This document shows positions 34,056-44,129 of a stretch of 64,000 nt of DNA, piece by piece. The position numbers were made by a program, and so were the translations under genes. The notes beneath the pieces were generated by a model. It saw nothing but the letters and a program-made list of their open reading frames with translations. It searched no databases and was not told where the DNA came from. The stretch lies in the NCBI GenBank assembly GCA_009746045.1, contig RPFO01000542.1, forward strand, positions 158,501 through 222,500, in the 5' to 3' direction. This DNA is from Mesostigma viride (lineage: Eukaryota > Streptophyta > Mesostigmatophyceae > Mesostigmatales > Mesostigmataceae). Within the stretch, counting starts at the first letter, position 1, and every line of letters begins with the position of its first letter.

Positions 34056-35264
34056 GTGGCCAAGCAGTTTGTTTGGCGCAAGAGCAACATTTTCGAGGTA
34101 CAACTCATAATGAGTTCGAAAAAGGCGCCGTTCACGCCCATGAGGTCATCCGTGCTTGCAAGGAACGCAAGGACGAGCCCGTCGACGATGCACCGGCTAC
34201 CCCACCGGTCATTAGTAAACGCTGCACCTGCACGCGGCGGTAAGTTCAGACCCGTCGGTCAGCCTCAGGCTGAACTTGTTTATTCTACAGCGTCCTTAGT
34301 CCTGCCCGCATTCATCGCCGATCTTGCTGACCTCCCCAGGCTCTGGTTGGGCCCGTTTTTCCGCCCACCCGAGCGCCTTTCTCTTGCTGCCCTTGCTGCC
34401 CTTGCTGCCCTTGCTGCCCTTGCTGCCCTTGCTGCCCTTGCTGCCCTCGCTGCCCTCGCTGCCTTGGCTGCCCTTTGCTACCCTCGCTGCCCTGGCTGCC
34501 CTGGCTGCCCTTTGCTGCCCTTGCTGCCCTTCGCTGCCCTTGCTGCCCTTGCTGCCCTTGCTGCCCTTGCTGCCCTTGCTGCCCTTGCTGCCCTTGCTGC
34601 CGTGGCTGCCGTGGCTGCCCTGGCTGCCCTGGCTGCCCTGGCTGCCCTTGCTGCCCTTGCTGCCCTTCGCTGCCCTTGCTGCCCTTGCTGCCCTGGCTGC
34701 CCTGGCTGCCCTGGCTGCCCTGGCTGCCCTGGCTGCCCTGGCTGCCCTGGCTGCCCTGGCTGCCCTGGCTGCCCTGGCTGCCCTGGCTGCCCTGGCTGCC
34801 CTGGCTGCCCTGGCTGCCCTGGCTGCCCTGGCTGCCCTGGCTGGCCTGGCTGCCCTTGCTGCCCTGGCTGCCTTTGCTGCCTCAATCACTACCATCGCTA
34901 TGTACGCCCTGTACCCTCCTCCCCTCACCACCCTCGCTTCCCCCATCCCTATACTCGCACTTCGAATGGCGCTACCCCAATCACTGCCCTCCCTCCCTCC
35001 CCAGGAAGCCTCGGTGAACCAACGATGGCCACGCCGCCGTCATCAACTGGCGGTGCAGCGTCCGAAGCAACCGGGGGTGCGCCGTTGGAAGCATCAGCAT
35101 CCACGCCGTTGTCCGCCAGCTCCAGGTCGCAGCGACCCGCACCGCCGTCATCCTCCGGCGGCATCTCTGCCTCCCTAAAGATCGCGGCAGTGCTGGACAA
35201 CATGCGGCGGTTGCAGCAGGAGGGGCAGGAGCTGTCGCGAGAGAGCCAGCGTTTCCGGCCCTAG
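34056..35264 (+). CDS. Open frame through a 9-bp minisatellite, doubtful gene
   Basis: 402 codons remain open because the central repeat has a period of nine. After the repeat the frame reads [15 protein letters not shown].. and ends [31 protein letters not shown], a short helical C-terminus. That tail could be the end of a real low-complexity protein, but there is no homology I recognise. Confidence 0.2.
   Translation: MAKQFVWRKSNIFEVQLIMSSKKAPFTPMRSSVLARNARTSPSTMHRLPHRSLVNAAPARGGKFRPVGQPQAELVYSTASLVLPAFIADLADLPRLWLGPFFRPPERLSLAALAALAALAALAALAALAALAALAALAALCYPRCPGCPGCPLLPLLPFAALAALAALAALAALAALAALAAVAAVAALAALAALAALAALAALRCPCCPCCPGCPGCPGCPGCPGCPGCPGCPGCPGCPGCPGCPGCPGCPGCPGCPGCPGWPGCPCCPGCLCCLNHYHRYVRPVPSSPHHPRFPHPYTRTSNGATPITALPPSPGSLGEPTMATPPSSTGGAASEATGGAPLEASASTPLSASSRSQRPAPPSSSGGISASLKIAAVLDNMRRLQQEGQELSRESQRFRP
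34376..34890. repeat. 9-bp minisatellite (CTGCCCTTG / CTGCCCTGG)
   Basis: About 57 units, first mostly ctgcccttg, then mostly ctgccctgg, with scattered ctcg and cgtgg variants. All frames are open. Confidence 0.95.
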
Positions 35265-37080
35265 TGCCGCACCGAACGGCTGGGTTACCCTCCCCTCTCG
35301 TGCAAGCACCAGCGTCTCCGGCCCTATTAAGTGAAACAAGTATTCCTGGCCGGTTCCAATGGAACGGTGGTTTCACTGGATCGTGCCGCGCCATGGTTGC
35401 CGTATTGAAAGCGGGCCCTATTCAATGGTCGCCCTTGTCGCGCGTAGGGGGGGGCAACAAGAGCCAGGGTTCCCTGCATCACACAAGCCGTTGCGGCTTC
35501 CCTTGTGGCCTCATCCCCCGCCCACTGGGCACGGCAGACAATCTGACGGTGCCTATACAGGAACCTGTGGGGGGGATGTAGACCAGGCGGCGAGAAAAAG
35601 TGGAATCAAGCAGGAGCGCGAGCTGCCAGCCACTGAGGCCCATGGGGGCAAAACACGATACATGTATTTTGGACGGCTTAGTTTGTGCGAGCCGACAGAT
35701 CGTGGGCGTGCTCACACCGTTAATGAGGCCTCGCGAGGGCGACCCCCTCCAACAGGGGTCTGATTGCCACGTGCTGGCATCCGCAAACCTCCGGACTGCA
35801 GCGTTCTGCAAGAATATGACACACTAGTATGTAGATCATGCTTTTTTCGCAAACTGGATGTTGGTAGTAGACTAGTAGGCCGCGCCCTGCGGCGTCCAGC
35901 AACGATCAGGTTCCAATTTTTGGGGGGGCCTTCCCGCCCTCCCTTGATGTATCGGCTTCTCCACCGATGCCACCCGGTGGGTGCCAACAGAGTGGTTCTT
36001 TGGCCAACTAAGTGAGCGGGGCCTTGCGGTTGGCCCACCGTGGACTTGACTGACATTGGGCTACTGACCTCTCCTTCGCAACCGCCCTAAGCTCTCCCTG
36101 CTCTGGAGCCACATCCACACAGCCTGGGAACAGCCACTTTTCTCCCATTCGACCGAGGCCTTGTGGATGGGCCAGCTCATGCCACCGCCAGCCCTCGAGC
36201 TCTTGGTGTCAAGAGATGCAGAGCGCCGATGACGCACGTTGCTCTTGAGCCCATCATCTCAAGGCTGCCCGGTGAAGCATGCCAGTTGAATGCTTCGTGT
36301 GGGCGGACCCTGGGGCTTGGGCTCACTTTGCAGTAACATGAATCGCGAGTCAGGCACAGCCTGTGATTGGCTGTTGGTACCAGTGGGGGTACTAGTCGGG
36401 TGGCAGTAGTGGGGGGTTACGAGTTGGGTACGAGTTGGTAGCTCCTTTGCTCATAAGCCCGCATGGTGAAGTCGGACGAAGCGCAGCGGCCACCGGTCAT
36501 GCACGGCAGGTGGTTGGCCATCGGTACCAATTGGCAGCAGGGTGCAGGGGGGCGGCCCAGGTCGCCAGAATCGCAGGCAGTGTCGATGGCAGATATTGGC
36601 GGCTGTCTTGCGCCGCCAGAGCGACCATGTTTCGATAGACCACCCGCCAGGATGTTGAGGATGAAAAAGTGCCGCACGTCAGCGATGGCGCGGTCGGGTG
36701 CCGTGTGACGTGGCAAGAATCTGCCGCATGTGTGGGTGGTGCAGAAGGCGTCTCCTGCTTCCTCGTCATCCCACTTGTTGTCGTCCCGCTCAGCTCGCAG
36801 CCTCGCAAGCATCACTGATTCTTGTTGCCCCTCGGTTGGGGACTCGAGGCACATTGCAACCTGCAACAAGCCATCCCGCTCCCTGCCATTGGAAGATAGA
36901 TAGACACCATTCCATTCCCATCACATTGACGACTTTTGCTAACGTGAAGCAGTGTGGTGTTAATGAATGCATTAATGGTTGAGCTTGAGACATGCAGTTA
37001 AACTCTATTGTCGAATTTGGATTTAGTGAACAAGTCAGTGAATAAATCAGATAATTGGCCTGCTGGACTTTCTGTCATAG
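35265..37080. other. Intergenic, no supported gene
   Basis: Open stretches at 35359-35763 and 36417-36869 have no recognisable domain and irregular composition. Nothing else is seen. Confidence 0.4.
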
Positions 37081-37980
37081 GCTGGGCATGGACATGTGTT
37101 GCCCTAGGATTCACGGACGGGCTCACGCCTGGCTGGGAAGCCTCCTGGTTTGTCTGTAGTATGGAGGCAGATGAATCGTAAAGATTGGTGGCAAGCCATT
37201 ATGAAGGATACGTTCGCTCAAAACCTACTGGCACTCGAAGGACCTGGGCGAGCACCGCAAGCGAATGCTCTTCAAGGTCCTGGTCCTCACGGTGCTCACG
37301 TATGGCGCCGAGGCGTGGACCATCCCACCCAAACTGGCAGCTAGGCTAGACGGCACGGTTTACAGGATGCTCCGACAGGTCCATCGGGGTGAATGCTCCG
37401 TGACTCCCCAACGGGAGCACTTAATTAGCCGACGCCTTGAGCCTACCTTAATTTCTTCTAGCTTGCATGAAGCTATGCATGCGTTAGCGCCTACCTATGG
37501 TATTGCATAGGATAGCATTTGTAGGACATCTTGCTCGCACCAGCCAGGTCGACACCGCCCTTGGTCTGGCCGGTCCCCAGCGGCTCGGCCAACCGGGGCG
37601 GCATATTTTGACCTGGCCTGGCCCCAAGAACATTCCTAAAAAGGTAGGGAAACATGCCATGACCTATACACAGATGTTGCTGGACGACCTAGTGGTCCCA
37701 GCCCAGTTTGAGTACCGCATCCACTCTCTCTCCCGTCTTTGGACTGCCATGCAGGACAAGACGCGGTGGAAGAAGATTGTCAAGGCGCACACGCCAGCCC
37801 CTGTGGGCAAGCCGCCTCCCCCCAAAAGGAGGAGCCGTTTTGATGAGTAGCGTAGATAGGCTTTTCTAGACTAGATATAGCTTAGAGTTAGGTTAGTTCG
37901 ATTACGCGGCTTCCTCCACACCACCCATCCAACCTGGAATATGTGCTGCATGATCTCCCAACGGAGACATGTTATAATTT
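37081..37980 (+). pseudogene. LINE ORF2 C-terminal fragments with an inserted LINE tail
   Basis: 37081-37210 matches the very end of a LINE ORF2 (GLSVVWRQMNRKDWWQ). 37255-37380 restarts earlier in the protein (MLFKVLVLTVLTYGAEAWT..VYRMLRQV). 37395-37427 is a foreign LINE 3' hairpin plus ttaatta tail, and 37508-37850 continues (IAFVGHLARTSQVDTAL .. KPPPPKRRSRFDE, stop). The 3' UTR to 37980 contains gatctcccaacggagac and ends atttaatttta. The order shows at least two elements joined and one more inserted. Confidence 0.75.
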
Positions 37981-38216
37981 AATTTTATGGTATTGCATGG
38001 CTGTGTTGCACCCACAGTGCTGCACCCCGGCACAATGCTGTGGAGAGAGCGCTCTGTGGCATGCGCACACTTACAGTGGCAGTTCACGAGAGAAGTGCTA
38101 GGGCGCCGGCCTCCCTTCTTGTCGTGTTTAGTACGTGCTAAAAGGTTCCTGTACTCTGTATTGTCACCCAGGTGACACAGTCACGCGCTTTTTAATTATG
38201 CATAATAAATCAGGGT
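37981..38216. other. Non-coding; possible SINE or LINE 3' end
   Basis: The piece ends with tgtcacc/ggtgaca (38162-38177), a perfect short hairpin, then tttttaattatgcataataaat, the layout of the LINE tails in this window. No gene. Confidence 0.35.
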
Positions 38217-38230
38217 ATGGGAATGAATCA

Positions 38231-38602
38231 GATACCGGCACCGCCCTGCCCAGCAAATATCGCTGTTGCAATATACGAGAATGCTCATAACTTTTGACTC
38301 CGGCCATGAAATTTCATCGGGTTGGTTGCATTAGACTCGTCTTTTGAAGACGAACACGCTGATATAATTTTCTCCAGCTATCGCTCAATATTTCCGAAGA
38401 TACCGGCACCGCCCTGCCCAGCAAATATCGCTGTTGCAATATACGAGAATGCTCATAACTTTTGACTCCGGCCATGAAACTTCATCGGGTTGGTTGCATT
38501 AGACTCGTCTTTTGAAGACGAACACGCTGATATAATTCTCTCCAGCTATCGCTCAATATTTCCGAAGATACCGGCACCGCCCTGCCCAGCAAATATCGCT
38601 GT
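38231..38602 (+). promoter_or_regulatory. 168-bp tandem 5' monomers of the LINE
   Basis: Two full 168-bp units (38231-38398 and 38399-38566) and a 36-bp partial third, each starting gataccggcaccgccctgcc, differ at only a few bases. ORF1 starts 14 bases after the partial unit. By analogy with monomeric 5' UTRs of mouse L1, these may be the promoter; that function is inferred. Confidence 0.7.
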
Positions 38603-38616
38603 TTTTTCAGCTCGAT

Positions 38617-40023
38617 ATGGCGGAATACGACTCATCCCAGCAATCACAAGCGTCCGCGGCCCTGCACCAACTCGCTGACGAAGCCATGGCGTCATTGGAA
38701 ACACCCTTGCACGCTATGCCGGACGCCACTGTCAGCATCCAGCCGCTCCACTCCACCGCTCCGCCGAACAGCGACCTTGCCATGGATACCCGCGAGGAGG
38801 CCTTTTCTGCCGAGGAAGCTGCCGCATTTTTACCTGGCAAATGGCCAGGCCTTAACGCCATCATGCGCCTGTCCCGAGCTGCCGCCCTCACCATCCTGCA
38901 CCTGGCTGCCGAGAAAAAGTGCGAGATCCGGGACTGCAACCAACAGGTTACCCACCTGTCGGACTTTCTCCACGACGACCCCGACGACACTGACCTCTGC
39001 CTCGCAGTCTGGTGGACGTGCTCCCGTCTTTCCGACAGCGCCCTTGAGCGCTTTGTCATGGCCTCTCTGGACCTGGGAGCCGACCCCACTGTTGCGGCCG
39101 CCATCAACATCACCGCCAAGCAAGTCGCCAATACGTGCTTCGATCGCCTCCCTCCCCTCCTCAACGCTGCCCTCAACCCTGTCCACAACCACCTCGCCAC
39201 CCACCACGCCCATTCCTCACACGCCGACACCTCCATCCACTCCGCCATCACCCACATTGCAGCAGGGCTGCAGCAGCAGCAGCAGCTCCTCCACCAGCTC
39301 CAGCAACAACTTGCCGCCTCCATAACTCCTGCCAAGACCACCTATGCCGCCACGCTTCAGAACCCTACGGAGCTCATCAACGAAATCAAAACAGCCGTCA
39401 AGGCCAGCACAAGGGATGCTATGCACGAACCCATTCGCTCATGCAGTATTGTGGTACGTGGCGTCCCCTCGAACGTCAACGATGCACGCCTGGGCACCTA
39501 CCTCCGGGGCGACCCCTTCCTGGGGAAGCTCGGCGTGGCCCAAAGCGTCGTCATCAAAACGGCACGACGGCTCGGCGGCCCCACCGCCCCTGTCTTGGTG
39601 GAATTCCACCGCAAGGAGGACAAACTGCAGGTGCAGAAGGCCCGCCGGAACCTCCACGATACCCAACTGAGCATCGACGATTACTATACCCCGGAGCAGC
39701 TTGAGGCCCGGGCTGCCGCTTTGAACCGGCCGGAGGTCCACGAGGCTCGGGCAGCCAAGCAGGCCAACCCGCAACTACGGTGCAGCATCTATGCCCGCCT
39801 CTTTAATGGCGTCTTCATCGTCCGCATTAACGGCCAGGACCTTCCTCCAATGACGGCGACCCCCATGGATACCGCCGTGCCAGCGCCCCAGCCCCCCTGC
39901 TCGGCCCCCGCCGTCACCGCCATCGCCACCGGCATCGACGGTCACCTGCTCCCCAGCACGTGTGGGGATCCGCCGGGGCAACTTCAGCTCAGGTATGGCT
40001 GCCAGGCTTGGCCGTCCCCCTAA
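38617..40023 (+). CDS. LINE ORF1 protein, 468 aa
   Basis: Intact frame. A helical N-terminal half is followed by histidine-rich and glutamine-rich stretches (about residues 190-235; LQQQQQLLHQLQQQL), consistent with a coiled coil. The segment CSIVVRGVPSNVNDARLGTY near residue 270 fits an RRM-like fold, followed by VLVEFHRKEDKLQVQKARRN and a basic C-terminal domain. The role expected from L1-type families is binding the element RNA and acting as a nucleic-acid chaperone. The start is the first in-frame ATG after the monomers. Confidence 0.8.
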   Translation: MAEYDSSQQSQASAALHQLADEAMASLETPLHAMPDATVSIQPLHSTAPPNSDLAMDTREEAFSAEEAAAFLPGKWPGLNAIMRLSRAAALTILHLAAEKKCEIRDCNQQVTHLSDFLHDDPDDTDLCLAVWWTCSRLSDSALERFVMASLDLGADPTVAAAINITAKQVANTCFDRLPPLLNAALNPVHNHLATHHAHSSHADTSIHSAITHIAAGLQQQQQLLHQLQQQLAASITPAKTTYAATLQNPTELINEIKTAVKASTRDAMHEPIRSCSIVVRGVPSNVNDARLGTYLRGDPFLGKLGVAQSVVIKTARRLGGPTAPVLVEFHRKEDKLQVQKARRNLHDTQLSIDDYYTPEQLEARAAALNRPEVHEARAAKQANPQLRCSIYARLFNGVFIVRINGQDLPPMTATPMDTAVPAPQPPCSAPAVTAIATGIDGHLLPSTCGDPPGQLQLRYGCQAWPSP

Positions 40024-40083
40024 TAAATTCGTTCGCTTTGCACCTGAGCCGGAGCCCGCGCTGCGAACCCTTCTCTCCTATCA

Positions 40084-43000
40084 ATGACGACGCTCGCGGC
40101 CCCGCGGCTCCGCGGCTCTAGCAGTGGGATCTGCCTAACTCCCCTTCCCGCCCCTTTGCCTTCGCAGCCCTCGGGCTGTCGGAGAGAGAGCAACGGGTCG
40201 GCAGTGAGCCAGGTTAGCCCCGCCTCGCGCGGCCGCCTCCGAAACCTCCTCAGACTGCACGCATTTCTTATGCGTGCAGACGCAAACTCATTCTACCTGG
40301 CCACCCGAGCCAACCGTCGGCGTCGCCTCGACGCGTTGGCAGGAAGAATCGAAATGGTGATTGAAAGCATAAGTCCCCAACCCGCCCCCCCTACCCCACC
40401 ACCTCCACCCCCACCCCCATCACCACCCTGCTCCATCTCCGCCCCCACCCCCGCCTGCACCCCCCTTTTCGGTCAACGCGCGCCCTTGGTCATCGCCACC
40501 TTCAACGCCCGCACGCTCCAGCCCGACGCTGACCGCTGTCACTGCCTGCGCAGTGACGACTGTCAGTGCCATCGAGTCTCCAATCTTATTGGTTTCTGCA
40601 TCGACAATAATATCGCCATCCTGGGAATCCAAGAACACAGGCGCACTGCATCGGCCCGCGGATCAACTGCCCTTGTTGCTGACGACATCGACGGCTGGCG
40701 GTTCTACTACGGAGGCGGCGACGGCACCGGGAACGGGGGCGTCGGTCTCCTCTGCTCCCCGCTCGCCGTACGCCACATGGGCGAACCCCAGCTGGTCAAC
40801 GCTCGGCTCCTCGTGGCCACTTTTCATTCGATGGAGGGCCACTCGACCTACGCCCTGACGGTGGGCGTTGGTTACGCACCCCACTCCGGCCACCCAGAAC
40901 AAGACCGCAAGGACTTCTTTGCAGCGCTGGAGAACCTGGCGAACGGCATCCCTGGTCGCAACTACCTCGCTCTGCTGCTGGACGCCAACGCCACGCTACC
41001 ACCGGGTACTGGCGGATGTCAGCACGCCCCCAACGGTACGGTCTCCAATGCCAACACCGAACTTTTTGCTGATTTGCTTACGACATGCGATTTGGTCACT
41101 GCCAACACCCGCTTTCCACATAGTCCAGATGCTTTGGTCACACACACCTCGCCAACTGGCACTGAACGCTGCATTGACTATGTTGTAATGCGCAAGCGTC
41201 ATCAAGGATCTGTACTAGCTGCTCGCTCGCATGTGATCCCCCTGGTGCGCTCCGATCATCGCATCGTCACCGCCCGCATCCGCCTGCGATTCCCCTCGCC
41301 CTTTCGTAAGCACGTGGCACCACCTGATTTGCGCACACTTCAGTTGCTCGAGAAATCTGACGACGCTCTGGAGGACTTCCCTGAAAAACGCGCCCACAAG
41401 CGCGCCGCAGAGGCGTTCGTCGACGCGCTGGACATCCCGGCCAGCCACGCCCAGCTGTTCGCTGCCGGCCCGGCATCGGCCCTTCGGCACCTCGCTGACA
41501 AGCTGCCCGCGGCCGGGGCCCTACTGCCCCCCCGCCGCCCGCCCCGCTTCACCAGCCTGCACCGGCTCCCCGCCGTCATCCAGGCCCGGCAAGCCCTGCG
41601 CGACAACCGCGACCCCGCCCGCTACGCCCGCCTCAAAGCCGATTACCACTCGGCCATCCGGCAGGCGACCAAGGAGCAGGAGGACCTTCATGTCCGCGAG
41701 TACTTCGCCCACCTCAAGGACCAGCACGGCAAGTACGCCTGGACCCGCCTGCGTCACGCCCAACGGCCCGCCGGCGGCGCGCAGCCGGCGCCGCGGACGC
41801 TCTCTGGCTCACCGCAGCAGCAGCTCAACCAGTGGTATTCCTCCCAGTCCCGGCTGCTCGGCGCCCCCCCGCCGCCTCCGCCGCTTGGCCCTCTGGCGGC
41901 CGCACGCCTGGCAGTAGCACCGGCGGACGTCCCTGCGCCGCCCACGCCGCCCGCCGCTGAGCAGGACTACACGTACCCAGCCCTGACGGAACCCCTGGCC
42001 CACCCCAACGAGCTCCCGCCGTTCACCGAGCTCGAGCTGAGCACCGCCGCCAAGCAACTCCGCTTCTATGCTGCCGTTGGACCTGACCAGCTCCCAGCCC
42101 CGGTGATTAAGCTGACGGCGCTCACGGGGTTCCTGCTTGACGTCTGCAACCGGATCCTGCTTGCCGACGCGCCGCCGATTCCTGAGTGGCAGCACAGCTA
42201 CCGTATTATGCTGTACAAAAACAAAGGTTCCCCTGACGACCCCGCCAACTACAGAGGAGTCTGCATCCAGAGCGCCGCACTTAAGTTGTTCATGCGCATG
42301 ATCCTCAACCGCCTTCGTTCTGCTCTCGACTGTCACCTTGGGGAAAGTCAAATGGGCTTCCGTCCTGGGCGCAACACCGTCATGGCCATCTTCGTCGCGC
42401 GTCGCCTCTTCGAGGAAATCGCTCTCCTGCAACCTGGTGAGTTTCCCGCCATCCTGATCTTCGTCGACTTCATCAAGGCTTTTGATTCTGTCCTCTGGGA
42501 CGCTCTATGGGCTGTACTTGCTCGCGCTCGCGTCCCCACTCCCCTGATTACCGTCATCCGCACGCTGTATGAGGGGTCCACCACTTCGGTGCGCACTCAA
42601 CACGGCATACCCCGCCCTGCCCACTGCAGACCGGCGTCTGGCAGGGTTGCGTCCTGTCGCCGTACCTGTTTATTATTGTAGTGGATTATGTTATGCGCCA
42701 GGCACGTGCTCGCTTTGCTAGCATTGCAGGCCGTGCCCCTGGCCTAGCGATCACGAACGAGCTTGGGGAAGGGGGGCCGACTAACAAGCAGAATTTACTA
42801 GCTGACCTCATTTATGCCGACGACATCACGCTCATCGAGAAGCCGGAGTCTGCCCAACTTTGGCTGGACTGCCTGGCGCTCGAGGCTCGGGCGGTTGGTC
42901 TAGAAATCAGCCCCAAAACGGAGGCCCTGGCCCTCGGCATGGCAGGGCCCCCACCCACACTCCGCCTCTTAGACGATGCCGAGGTCAACTACCCTACTTC

Positions 43001-43715
43001 AGGCCGCTTCAAGCTGCTCGGCAGTTGGCTTCCCGACTGCGAGGACGACATGACGACACGGATCGGCATGGCGTGGGCGCACCTCCATGACCACCGCCGC
43101 TGGTGGAGCAACCCCGCCCTACCCCGGATCGTCAAGCGTGACCTCTTCAAGGTCGTCATTCTGACGATCCTGACCTACGGCGCCGAGACGTGGACACTGA
43201 TGCAGGAGCTGGAGCAACGACTCGACGGCGCCGTCACCAAGATGCTGCGCAAGGCCCTTAACATCCCCTTTGGTTTGCACATTAGTAATGAGGATTTGTA
43301 CGCTGATTTGCCCTATGTTTCCCACATTATTAGGCACAGGCGCCTGGGCCTAGCCGGGCACCTGGCCCGCACAGATCAGGTAGATACATCAGATAGACTA
43401 GCTGGCACCAAGCCCGCCCAGCCTGGGCGATATGTCCTCACCTGGCGTGCCCCCGGCCGCGCGCGGCAGGGCCGCCACCCGTGGACTTTTCGTGATAGAC
43501 TCGGCATGGACATGTGCTACACTAGACGTGACGGGCTCACCCCCGGGCAGCCTCCTGGTTTGTCTGTAATATGGAGGCAGATGGTGCGCAAGGATAGATG
43601 GCAAGTAGTGATGAAGGAGACCACCCCCAAGCCTGTGGGGGCTCCGCGTGTGACCAAGTATGGCATTCATAGCGATTCGGGCCGCGGTGCCCACACCCCT
43701 GTAACTAGGACCTAG
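40084..43715 (+). CDS. LINE ORF2: AP-like endonuclease and reverse transcriptase (one frameshift)
   Basis: The first frame (40084-42681) has a proline-rich leader, then an exonuclease/endonuclease/phosphatase-type domain: LVIATFNARTL (about residue 135), GIQEHRR (181), LLLDANATL (297), IDYVVM and RSDHRIV (389). RT follows: VGPDQLPAPVIK (664), YKNKGSPDDPANYRGV (711), ESQMGFRPGRN and VDFIKAFDS (794). The frame then shifts by one base (between about 42560 and 42620) to LQTGVWQGCVLSPYLFIIVVDY, LIYADDITLI, LTYGAETWTL and the C-terminal RLGLAGHLARTDQVDT, ending at 43715. The protein would nick the target DNA and copy the LINE RNA at the break. It starts 60 bp after ORF1; the start codon is not certain. 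Confidence 0.9.
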
Positions 43716-43770
43716 ATAGCTTATACCATCCATTCCATCCCATGTTCCCCTCCCACTGAGGACTTATGCT

Positions 43771-43810
43771 CACGTGACGCAGTCACGTGTCTATTAATTA
43801 ATTAATTAAT
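43771..43810 (+). other. LINE 3' hairpin and TTAA tail
   Basis: cacgtgac (43771-43778) pairs perfectly with gtcacgtg (43782-43789) around loop gca; the tail ttaattaattaattaat follows at 43794-43810. Confidence 0.7.
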
Positions 43811-43854
43811 GGGAATGAATCAGCAGCATGTGGCAAGGACATGTGCATCGTTAA

Positions 43855-44062
43855 AGAAATATCGATCAAGGAGACAACCAGCCCAGGCCAGAAATCGGGA
43901 GAGTCCGGACCATGGTAGCTCGAGCCTGCTATTATCCTTTCCGTGTTTTCGAGTCGTTCAGGAAGAAATATCAAAGAGACAACCAGCGCAGGCCAGAAAT
44001 CGGGAGAATCCGGACCATGGTAGCTCGAGCCTGCCGTTATCTTTTCCGCATCAGGAAGAAAT
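43855..44062. repeat. Two ~110-bp direct repeats
   Basis: Both units run from agaaatat..gagacaaccag through ggccagaaatcgggaga and ccggaccatggtagctcgag to ttccg..t..caggaag. Confidence 0.85.
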
Positions 44063-44129
44063 ATGGTCAGAGCCTCGCCGATCTTGCTGTGGCAAAACAG
44101 CTCCATTACATTTTAGTTTTATTTTATTA

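Larger units (their letters stand above)
38231..43810 (+). mobile_element. Full-length LINE with target-site duplication
   Basis: In order: tandem 5' monomers (38231-38602), ORF1 (38617-40023), ORF2 (40084-43715), a 3' UTR with an 8-bp-stem hairpin, and a ttaattaattaattaat tail to 43810. The element is flanked by gggaatgaatca at 38219-38230 and 43811-43822 (14 bp if the preceding 'at' is counted), a clear target duplication. One frameshift in ORF2 near 42560-42620 is the only visible defect, so it is young and possibly active if that shift is a sequencing error. Confidence 0.92.

Noticed and set aside
36417-36869. 150-codon minus-strand ORF
   Set aside because: No recognisable domain, overlapping frames on both strands and no coding-like periodicity that I can see.
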